Source: Oscillospiraceae bacterium (GTDB taxonomy: Bacteria; Bacillota; Clostridia; Oscillospirales; Oscillospiraceae). From it: a stretch of 13,352 bases of DNA. A program made the translations under genes and the position numbers. Under the pieces are notes generated by a model, which ran no database searches, was not told where the DNA came from, and saw only the letters and a list, made by a program, of their open reading frames with translations. The number at the start of each line of letters is the position of its first letter. The first letter of the stretch is position 1. This document shows, in pieces, positions 7,862 to 13,352 of this stretch. Location of the stretch: the NCBI GenBank assembly GCA_016286595.1, contig JAEETR010000205.1, positions 1-13,352 on the forward strand, written 5' to 3'.

Positions 7862-8266
7862 ATGGCATTTTCAGTTTATAAGACCGACGACGGCAGAGTC
7901 CCGGCTGTGGAGTATCTCCCCGCCGGAGCCATAACTCCCAAGGCGGGCATGCTGCTGTACGTCAGCTCCGGCCTTCTGGCCGTAGCCGGCGGCAGTCACG
8001 CCCCCAGATACGTGAGCATGACGGAGAAGTCCGCCGCCGTTTCCAGCGGCACCCTCATCCCCGTTATCCGCGTGGCGCCGGACATCATCTTCAAAACGGA
8101 GGCCGACGGCGCCGGCACCGCCGTTGTCGGCGCTCTGTACGACATAGCCTCCGGCGGCATGAAGGTGGACATAGACGCCTCCACCCACGACAACTTTGAG
8201 CTGACCGGCGCCGAGGCCGCCTCCACCGTCAACGGCACCGTGCTCTACGGCCGCATAGTCGGCTGA
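7862..8266 (+). CDS. Putative capsid decoration (head-stabilising) protein
   Basis: This 134-residue protein is rich in Gly, Ala, Ser and Val and is mostly beta-strand-like. Examples are VEYLPAGAITPKAGMLLYV, the lambda gpD-like stretch GLLAVAGGSHAPRYVSM, and the C-terminal NGTVLYGRIVG. It has a very strong ribosome binding site (AAAAGGAGAAAAC) before ATG 7862 and lies directly before the major capsid gene. Small beta-rich proteins just before the capsid gene are typically decoration or cement proteins that bind the capsid surface. No transmembrane segment or enzymatic motif is seen. The assignment rests on composition and position. Confidence 0.55.
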   Translation: MAFSVYKTDDGRVPAVEYLPAGAITPKAGMLLYVSSGLLAVAGGSHAPRYVSMTEKSAAVSSGTLIPVIRVAPDIIFKTEADGAGTAVVGALYDIASGGMKVDIDASTHDNFELTGAEAASTVNGTVLYGRIVG

Positions 8267-8283
8267 GAAAGGAGAAAAACGAC

Positions 8284-9279
8284 ATGAGCATGACCTTTAC
8301 CGAAGGCTCCGGCCTTAACGATTCCGTTTTCGGCAAGTCCCAGGCCCCCATCAGGATGTTCCTTGAGAAACGGGGCGAGGCATACGAGAGGGACAGCGTG
8401 GCCAGAAAGCTCTTCCAGATGGGCAAGAGCAGCCACTACGCCGAAAAACTCACCGCTCTCACCGCCATGGACGGCTTCGCCCCCGTGGGCGAGAACGGCG
8501 AGTACCCCTCCGACTCCATGCGCGAGGGCTACTCCAAGGAGCTGGTGCACATGACCTGGAAGGACAAGTTCGCCGTGTCCCGTGAGATCCTGGACGACGC
8601 CAACACCCTGGAGTTGCGCCGCCGTCCGGCCCAGTTCATCGCCGGATACTACCGCACCAGAGAGAAGTTCGGCGCGGCACTGTACGGCGGCGCCATAAGG
8701 GGAGAGAGCTCCATATCCTTCGCCGGGCAGAACTTCGACGTGCTCGGCGCCGACGGACAGCCCCTTTTCTCCAAGACTCATCCCGCCCTCATCTTCGGCT
8801 CCGCCCAGTCCAACGTCTACGCCGACGCCTTCAGCGCCGAGGCTCTGGGCGCCCTTGAGACGGTGATGCAGAACTTCCGGGGCGACAAGGGCGAGATACT
8901 TGACGTGACCCCCGACACCATCGTCATCCCCAATCAGTACGCGCTCAAGAGCGCCGTTTACGCCGCGGTGGGCAGCGACAGGGTGCCCGGCAGCGATTAC
9001 AACGACGCCAACTTCACCTACGGCCGTTTCAAGGTCATAGTCTGGCCCTATCTCAACCAGTACATAACCGCCGGCACCGCCCCCTGGATCCTCATGGACT
9101 CCCGGTACAATCAGGAGTACGGCGGAGCCGTGTGGCTGGACCGCGTGGAGCTGGAGGTCCGCTCGGAGCTGGCCTCCAACGACGCCAACGAGTGGAAGGG
9201 CTACGCCCGCTTCACCGCAGGCTTCAACGACTGGCGTTTCGCCGTCGTGGGCGGCGTTGAGGGCGGCAGCACCCTTTGA
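8284..9279 (+). CDS. Major capsid protein (HK97-fold, phage head)
   Basis: This is the main shell protein. It has 331 residues. It starts at ATG 8284 behind GAAAGGAGAAAAA and ends just before a strong hairpin. The sequence fits the gpT-like/HK97-fold capsid group: an N-terminal arm, the early segment LTALTAMDGFAPVGENGEYP, the spine-like VHMTWKDKFAVSREILDD, the segment DTIVIPNQYALKSAVYAAV, and the C-terminal segment GAVWLDRVELEVRSE followed by YARFTAGFNDWRFAVVGG. The length suits a capsid protein made without a cleaved delta domain, and no prohead protease gene is present in the module. It lies in the expected place after the decoration gene and before the connector genes. It should be the most abundant product of the module. 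Confidence 0.88.
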   Translation: MSMTFTEGSGLNDSVFGKSQAPIRMFLEKRGEAYERDSVARKLFQMGKSSHYAEKLTALTAMDGFAPVGENGEYPSDSMREGYSKELVHMTWKDKFAVSREILDDANTLELRRRPAQFIAGYYRTREKFGAALYGGAIRGESSISFAGQNFDVLGADGQPLFSKTHPALIFGSAQSNVYADAFSAEALGALETVMQNFRGDKGEILDVTPDTIVIPNQYALKSAVYAAVGSDRVPGSDYNDANFTYGRFKVIVWPYLNQYITAGTAPWILMDSRYNQEYGGAVWLDRVELEVRSELASNDANEWKGYARFTAGFNDWRFAVVGGVEGGSTL

Positions 9280-9290
9280 TTTTTCGGATA

Positions 9291-9319
9291 TCTCTGCCCC
9301 GGCACGGCCGGGGCAGAGA
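9291..9319 (+). repeat. Perfect 12-bp hairpin after the capsid gene
   Basis: TCTCTGCCCCGG (9291-9302) pairs perfectly with CCGGGGCAGAGA (9308-9319) around the loop CACGG. It begins 12 bases after the capsid stop codon and is followed by AGCCGTACC rather than a T tract, so it is not a classical rho-independent terminator. It may protect the 3' end of a processed capsid transcript or slow transcription into the connector genes. Confidence 0.75.
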
Positions 9320-9345
9320 GCCGTACCGTGAAAGGAGAAGCATAA

Positions 9346-9609
9346 ATGGCAATCACTTTTCTGGGATACAGGGATACCCCCGACACGCTCATCGAGGGCA
9401 AAAGAAGGCTTTTTATCGGCATGGACAGTGAGGACGACGCCGAGGATCTGCCCGTGGACGAGGGACTGACCGTCCCCGGCGGCAAAACGGCAAAGCCCGC
9501 CCCCTGGAGCGTCGCCGCGGCGGCGGATACCGGGGCGGTCTACGTCCTGACCTCCGATATGAGCTGGACGAAGATGTCCGGCGCGGACGCCGCGGGGGGA
9601 CTCATATGA
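9346..9609 (+). CDS. Small post-capsid phage protein of unknown function
   Basis: This 87-residue protein starts at ATG 9346 behind AAAGGAGAAG and overlaps the next gene by ATGA. It has an N-terminal beta-like segment (MAITFLGYRDTPDTLIEG), a very acidic middle (DSEDDAEDLPVDEG), and a C-terminal segment GAVYVLTSDMSWTKM. The last resembles the short 'DTGdVYvln..g.W.k' ending of small proteins often found after capsid genes in clostridial phages. No catalytic motif or membrane segment is visible. A role in the head or connector is inferred only from position. Confidence 0.65.
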   Translation: MAITFLGYRDTPDTLIEGKRRLFIGMDSEDDAEDLPVDEGLTVPGGKTAKPAPWSVAAAADTGAVYVLTSDMSWTKMSGADAAGGLI

Positions 9610-10004
9610 CTCTCGCGGAGGCCATCGTCCAGGCCAGGATGTCCCGCCCCAACACCTTCAGCGACGAGACGCTGACCGACTGGGTCAGCGATCTGGAGGC
9701 GGGCATCCAGACGGAGATCTGGCTGCGGGAGAGAGGCGATCTCCTGCCGGAGTACGATTTCGACACCGACGGTGCCGTGAAGCTGCTGGCGGAAAAGCCC
9801 TTCGACAAGCTCTACGTGCTGTGGCTGCGTGCCATGATAAGCCGCGCCCGTGACGAGGAGGCCGATCACGCCGCCGCGAAGCGGGATTTCGACGAGCTGT
9901 ACGGAAGATACGTGCGTTATTTCGCCGGAAAGTACGCCCCGGCGCTGCTGACGCCGTCGGAGCGGGAGGCGCTCTACGCCTCCTTCGGGGAGGAACGGCA
10001 GTGA
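9606..10004 (+). CDS. Head-tail adaptor (connector) protein
   Basis: This 132-residue, mostly helical protein would form the ring under the portal. It opens with MTLAEAIVQARMSRPNTFSD, then a helix TDWVSDLEAGIQTEIWLRE, the block KPFDKLYVLWLRAMISRARDEE (around residues 64-85), and an aromatic segment LYGRYVRYFAGKY. This pattern of Leu-rich helix, 'PNTF', then 'pYd.LYvywL' is one I associate with gp6-like head-tail adaptors of clostridial phages. ATG 9606 overlaps the previous stop as ATGA. Its own stop overlaps the next gene as GTGA, so it is translationally coupled on both sides. The position between capsid and nozzle genes supports the call. Confidence 0.7.
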   Translation: MTLAEAIVQARMSRPNTFSDETLTDWVSDLEAGIQTEIWLRERGDLLPEYDFDTDGAVKLLAEKPFDKLYVLWLRAMISRARDEEADHAAAKRDFDELYGRYVRYFAGKYAPALLTPSEREALYASFGEERQ

Positions 10005-12520
10005 GCGAAAAAGCGGCAAAACAGTCTACCGGTGTGGTGAGGATAGACGCCTTCACCGGACTTTGCGACGTTGACAGCGCCGCGGACGGGGCATTGGTGA
10101 GCGCGGTGAACGTCACCACGCGCAGGTGGCCGCGGCTGGCCTCGGGCCGGGGCGGCGCTGCGTTGGACAACGTTTTTTCAAGTCTCACCGCCCTGGGCTC
10201 CTGGGACAGACTCGTGGCGGTGGACGGCACCGAACTCATATACGACGGCAGGCCCGTCGCCGCGGTGAGCGAGGGAGAAAAGCAGTTCGCCGTTATCGGC
10301 ACGAAGCTCGTCGTATGGCCCGACAAGCTGTGCCTCGACATGACCACAGGGACCTGCCGCCGCCTTGACGCCAGGGCGGAGGCGGACGGCGGGGTGACGC
10401 TCACGTCCTCCTCCATAACGCTGCACCCCGGCGCCGTGGGCAGCGGCAGGATGCATAAATACGCCGGACACTACTGGATGCGCCTTGACGCCTCGCCCCC
10501 GCTGTGGGACGGGCAGTGGAGCGATACCGGTACGGTGCGGAACCTCATCGGCGGCGTGGGCGCGGCCGGCCATCAGGGCGGCATCACCGCTGGATGGAAG
10601 TCGAGAGTTTTGGGGGATTATCTCTATTTCATCCCCGTAAAGACCGAGGCGGGGGAGTACCTGCCGGACGTGGTGCGCTATATCGGCAAGGCGGACGGGG
10701 AGTATTCCCCCGACGCCCTGCCGGAGGAATCCGCCTTCGCCCAGCCCAACGGCGACGGCGTTTACGGCATCGTCACGGCCATAAGGAGCAACACGCTGGA
10801 CCTGACCATCACCCCGGGCAATTACCGCATCTCCGGCGGGATAGAGTTCGACTACGTGCTGATAGACGCGGCGGGCAGCGCTCTGCTGTCCGACAGCTTC
10901 AGGGCGGGAGACTTTGTGGATATATCCGGCAGCGCGCTGCACGCCAACGACGTAACGAGGAAAAAGATAACCGCCGTGTCCGGCGATACGCTGACGCTGT
11001 CCTCCGGCACCTTCACCGTGCCCCGATGCTGGTACGACGTTGCGGAGGACGAGGAGGACTCCGACGGTTTCCAGCTCCATTTCGGCGGCAGCTGGTACAG
11101 GATCATGGATCTGTCCTCCCTCATGGCGGGAGATCAGCTGATGCTGATCGACTCCTCCACGGTCAAGCTGTGGAGGGACGGTCAGACGTCGGTATACAGC
11201 GCTGACCAGCAGGCCTCCCAGTGGTCGGGGAGGACGGTGCTGGAGTGCCGGGAGTACGGCCCGGATCCGGGCCATATGGTCATATACCGCCCGCTGCCGG
11301 ACATGGACTATATCTGCCACAGCGGCGGGCGGCTGTGGGGAGTGTCGAACACCGTGGGGCAGACGGTTATCGGCAGGTCCGGTGAGCCGGAAAGGACAGT
11401 GAACCGCATGATATTCGCCTCTGTGGCAGACGACCCCTCCAACTTCTGGGATACCGGCCGGGGCGGCGATTCCGCCTGGCGTCAGCCGGTGGCGTCCCGG
11501 GGCGATTTCACCGGGATCTGCGCCTATTCCGGCAGCGTGCTGTGCTGGAAGGAGCGGGAACTCATCCGCGTGAGCGGCGCCTCCTCCGGGTGGTTTTCCG
11601 CCGGGTCAATGAACGTCCCGGGCGTTCTTCCCGGCTGTCACAAAAGCCTGGTGAACGTAGACGAGGTCATGTATTACAGGTCCGACGCGGGGATAAGCGC
11701 TTTCAGCGGCACCACGCCCAAACTCGTCAGCGGAGCCCTTTTCGGCGGCGACAGAGGCCCGGCCGTGGCCGGAGGCGACGGCAGATATTACCACGTCTGC
11801 CTCAACAACGACTTCGGCGCAAGGCAGATATTCGTCTACGATACGCTGCGCCGGGCCTGGAGCGCCGGGGAGATTGCCGACGCCGCGGACTTCACGTACA
11901 TGGACGGCCGCCTTTACGCGGCCGCCGGCAACAGGATCCGCCTTTTGAGCAGCGGGAGAATGAGAAGGTACACGGTGGGACCCGACGGTCTGACGGAGGG
12001 CGCCTACCGGGTGGCCGACGACGGCCGCGTATGTGAGTTCGACCTGACGTTCCCGCTTTCCGAGGGGGACTATATCGAGTGGGGCGACCTCGTATGGGGC
12101 GCAGTGAGGATAATGAGCGCCGTCAGGGAGTACGCATACGCGCCGTGGCACGGCGCGGAGGGGGACGCCGACCTGGTGCCCGACGCCATCGTTCCCGTGG
12201 CCTTCGGCGCGGCGCCGTGGAGCGCGCGCCTTGCCCCCATGGACGAGAGAAGCCACATGCCCCGCGTTTACAGCGCGCTGGTGCTGGAGTGGACCGGGGC
12301 GCCCGGCTGTACGCTTATGGTGCGGGCGGCCTTCGACTGCGGCGAGCCGGTGACCGTCCACGACGGATCCTATCCCGACGGCTACTCCGGCGTTCTGCGC
12401 ATACCGCTGCCGCCCAACAGCGCCCAGCGGCTGGACGCGGAGCTTTCCGGGACGGGGGAGACGGTTATAAGAGCCGTCACGCGGATATTCCGCCGCCCGT
12501 CTGCGGGAGAGGGGGAGTGA
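10001..12520 (+). CDS. Beta-propeller-like tail nozzle/stabilisation protein
   Basis: This is the largest protein of the module, 839 residues, from GTG 10001 with GGGGAGGA (9987-9994) upstream and a GTGA overlap with the adaptor gene. The N-terminus (GVVRIDAFTGLCDVDSAADG, then VNVTTRRWPRLASGRGG) is typical of tail stabilisation proteins that begin with a 'G.N...d...l...v.n....r...l..R.G' segment. It then shows repeated short beta-blade patterns such as RLVAVDGTELIYDGR, GSVLCWKERELIRVSG, VMYYRSDAGISAFSG, ARQIFVYDTLRRAWSAG and YMDGRLYAAAGNRIRLL. These fit a beta-propeller like the T7 gp12 nozzle or P22 gp10 proteins that close the short tail. It is longer than P22 gp10 (about 470) and near T7 gp12 (about 790). 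No signal peptide or membrane segment is seen. The structural class is inferred from repeated motifs; the exact homolog is not known. Confidence 0.65.
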   Translation: MSEKAAKQSTGVVRIDAFTGLCDVDSAADGALVSAVNVTTRRWPRLASGRGGAALDNVFSSLTALGSWDRLVAVDGTELIYDGRPVAAVSEGEKQFAVIGTKLVVWPDKLCLDMTTGTCRRLDARAEADGGVTLTSSSITLHPGAVGSGRMHKYAGHYWMRLDASPPLWDGQWSDTGTVRNLIGGVGAAGHQGGITAGWKSRVLGDYLYFIPVKTEAGEYLPDVVRYIGKADGEYSPDALPEESAFAQPNGDGVYGIVTAIRSNTLDLTITPGNYRISGGIEFDYVLIDAAGSALLSDSFRAGDFVDISGSALHANDVTRKKITAVSGDTLTLSSGTFTVPRCWYDVAEDEEDSDGFQLHFGGSWYRIMDLSSLMAGDQLMLIDSSTVKLWRDGQTSVYSADQQASQWSGRTVLECREYGPDPGHMVIYRPLPDMDYICHSGGRLWGVSNTVGQTVIGRSGEPERTVNRMIFASVADDPSNFWDTGRGGDSAWRQPVASRGDFTGICAYSGSVLCWKERELIRVSGASSGWFSAGSMNVPGVLPGCHKSLVNVDEVMYYRSDAGISAFSGTTPKLVSGALFGGDRGPAVAGGDGRYYHVCLNNDFGARQIFVYDTLRRAWSAGEIADAADFTYMDGRLYAAAGNRIRLLSSGRMRRYTVGPDGLTEGAYRVADDGRVCEFDLTFPLSEGDYIEWGDLVWGAVRIMSAVREYAYAPWHGAEGDADLVPDAIVPVAFGAAPWSARLAPMDERSHMPRVYSALVLEWTGAPGCTLMVRAAFDCGEPVTVHDGSYPDGYSGVLRIPLPPNSAQRLDAELSGTGETVIRAVTRIFRRPSAGEGE

Positions 12521-12678
12521 GCGGGGAATATACGAGATACCTCCGCACCGTCTCGGCGGTGACGGCGGAGGAGGTGGCCGTCCAGCTCCTTCGCGTACAG
12601 GAGGAGACCGAGCGGGCCGTCACCGCCCTGCAGCGGGAGATAGAGGAACTCAAAAGCCTTATCGAGGACAGAGATTGA
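12517..12678 (+). CDS. Small coiled-coil protein at the end of the head module
   Basis: This 53-residue protein starts at GTG 12517, overlapping the nozzle stop as GTGA, with GGGAGAGG just upstream. After the N-terminal SGEYTRYLRTVSAV it is one long amphipathic, charged helix (EEVAVQLLRVQEETERAV, then LQREIEELKSLIEDRD) with heptad-like spacing of Leu/Val/Ile, so a coiled coil is likely. It is in the same transcription unit as the head genes and is the last intact phage-like gene. Possible roles are a small tail or internal virion protein or an oligomeric adaptor. I do not recognise the family. Confidence 0.6.
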   Translation: MSGEYTRYLRTVSAVTAEEVAVQLLRVQEETERAVTALQREIEELKSLIEDRD

Positions 12679-13088
12679 AGTGCCGCAATCTCACGTCAGC
12701 GTGGGGCAACGAGGATACTCAGACGCTCATCGACATTCTCGGCCGCTACGGCGTGAAGGCCACCTTCTTCGTGGTGGGGTTCTGGGCGGAGAAGTTCCCG
12801 GAATCGGTGAAGGCGCTGCACGACGCGGGCCACGAGGTAATGAACCACTCCGATACCCATCCCCACATGAGCGGCCTGACGCCGCCGCAGATCGCCTCGG
12901 AGATAGAAAAGGCAAACGAGAAGATATCCGCCGTCACCGGGACGGTGCCCGGCCTTTTCCGCTGTCCCTACGGCGAGTATGACGACGAGGTGGTGAAGGG
13001 AGTCAGGCAGATGGGCATGGAACCCGTCCAGTGGGACGTGGAACCGACGGCAGCACCTTCAAACACGCGCCGATGCGGGATTTTATAA
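12675..13088 (+). pseudogene. Internal fragment of a PdaB-like polysaccharide deacetylase
   Basis: The frame from TTG 12675 gives 137 residues. Residues 9-123 match the middle of a NodB-fold deacetylase of the sporulation PdaB type: AWGNEDTQTLID, VKATFFVVG (27-35), the metal-binding NHSDTHPH (57-64), FRCPYGEYDD (95-104) and QWDVE (119-123). Such enzymes act outside the membrane on peptidoglycan or related glycans. The first motif, normally 'SFDAAWGNEDT' with a catalytic Asp, is replaced by NLTSAWGNEDT, and there is no N-terminal membrane anchor. After QWDVE the sequence switches to unrelated PTAAPSNTRRCGIL, so the last catalytic motifs (the Leu-x-His part) are gone. The match begins 20 bases after the stop of the preceding phage gene. 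Although translation from the TTG behind GAGG is possible, the product cannot be a working deacetylase. I call it a doubly truncated remnant. Confidence 0.8.
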
Positions 13089-13095
13089 AAGTCCC
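13077..13095. repeat. Near-perfect dyad next to a promoter
   Basis: GGGATTTTATAAAAGTCCC is a near-palindrome with eight paired positions (one T-G) around a three-base centre. It ends two bases before the -35 box of the downstream promoter and overlaps the stop of the deacetylase fragment. This is a typical place for an operator, but no regulator is known here. Confidence 0.35.
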
Positions 13096-13096
13096 G

Positions 13097-13125
13097 TTGC
13101 AAAAGTACCGCCGGAAGATTATAAT
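13097..13125 (+). promoter_or_regulatory. Sigma-A promoter for the gene at the right edge
   Basis: The -35 box TTGCAA (13097-13102), a 17-base spacer and a perfect -10 box TATAAT (13120-13125) lie upstream of the ATG at 13172. The predicted start near 13132 gives a leader of about 40 bases. It marks a new transcription unit separate from the phage module. Confidence 0.8.
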
Positions 13126-13171
13126 TTAATTCATCCGCAGCGCATGATTTTAGAGCAGGGGGCGTGAAAAA

Positions 13172-13352
13172 ATGAAAACTCTGCTGAAGAATATCCGCAC
13201 CGCCGTGTCTGATGTATGGAGCCGGGGCGAGGGCATCAGCCTGCACGGCATCCGGGGTGATATGGCCCCGTATATGCTGGCCTACGCCGTGGAGCTCATG
13301 CTCTACGCCGCGCGGCAGATGTTCCTGCCGGTGAACGAGACGCTCTTCGGCC
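13172..13352 (+). CDS. N-terminal part of an unrecognised protein (3' end outside window)
   Basis: Sixty codons are visible from ATG 13172 to the window edge, behind a purine-rich site GCAGGGGGCG and its own sigma-A promoter. The start MKTLLKNIRTAVSDVW is basic and helical. A later segment MAPYMLAYAVELMLYAARQM is moderately hydrophobic and could be a buried helix or the start of a membrane region. I do not recognise a family from this part. Because of its own strong promoter and 5' leader it is more likely a host gene than a continuation of the phage module, but this is inference. Confidence 0.6.
   Translation, partial: MKTLLKNIRTAVSDVWSRGEGISLHGIRGDMAPYMLAYAVELMLYAARQMFLPVNETLFG

Noticed and set aside
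9291..9319. Calling the hairpin after the capsid gene a rho-independent terminator
   Set aside because: No T tract follows the stem on either strand, and the next gene is the natural continuation of the same operon.
10178..11320. Minus-strand open frame of 380 codons opposite the nozzle gene
   Set aside because: It is an antisense shadow in GC-rich sequence. The plus-strand frame is coupled to its neighbours by GTGA overlaps and has phage-like motifs.
3600..13172. Attachment-site direct repeats flanking the phage module
   Set aside because: Comparing 3600-3762 with 13040-13172 by eye gave only short shared words (such as CCGGAAG), no longer than expected by chance. No tRNA gene is present at either border.
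1..13352. CRISPR arrays, tRNA or rRNA genes, insertion sequences, defence cargo
   Set aside because: I saw no regularly spaced repeats, no tRNA-like cloverleaf, no transposase frame, and no recognisable anti-phage or toxin-antitoxin gene in the window.

Overview
The window is visibly G+C rich (my estimate is near 60%). It looks like a chromosomal segment of a high-GC, probably spore-forming member of the Clostridia (Oscillospirales-like). The clues are a MurT/GatD pair of the clostridial kind, a strong match to a PdaB-type sporulation deacetylase in a gene fragment, AGGAG-type ribosome binding sites before nearly every gene, and canonical sigma-A promoters. Host and phage-derived genes look alike in base composition and both use ATA isoleucine codons freely, so the phage-derived block does not stand out as recently foreign. 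The lineage call is inference.

Left part (1-3644, minus strand): a four-gene host operon is read from a textbook sigma-A promoter at 3616-3644. The order of transcription is a RmlD-like NAD(P)-dependent sugar-nucleotide reductase, tRNA (guanine-N7)-methyltransferase TrmB, the lipid II isoglutaminyl synthase ligase subunit MurT, and its GATase-like partner GatD, which runs off the left edge. The last three genes are joined by ATGA overlaps. GatD carries Thr where the family has its catalytic Cys, although MurT looks intact.

Middle part (3646-12678, plus strand): after a rho-independent terminator and a small perfect dyad there is a tightly packed virion-head module. Its order is terminase small subunit, terminase large subunit, P22-like portal, a small protein in the scaffold position, a putative capsid decoration protein, major capsid protein, a small post-capsid protein, a head-tail adaptor, an 839-residue beta-propeller-like tail nozzle/stabilisation protein, and a 53-residue coiled-coil protein. 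All frames are open and mostly coupled by short overlaps. The order is that of a short-tailed (podovirus-like) phage. No integrase, repressor, replication, lysis, tail-fibre or ejection gene is visible in the window.

Right part (12679-13352): 20 bases after the last phage stop codon lies a fragment of a PdaB-like polysaccharide deacetylase that has lost both ends. A strong sigma-A promoter (13097-13125) follows, driving a new gene that runs off the right edge and that I do not recognise.

The most interesting reading is that the head module is a self-contained block of about 9 kb set between host transcription units. It could be a prophage remnant, a capsid-encoding satellite, or a domesticated particle (gene-transfer-agent-like) locus. 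The sequence alone does not decide between these, and the abrupt junction at the deacetylase fragment could also mark a rearrangement or an assembly join.
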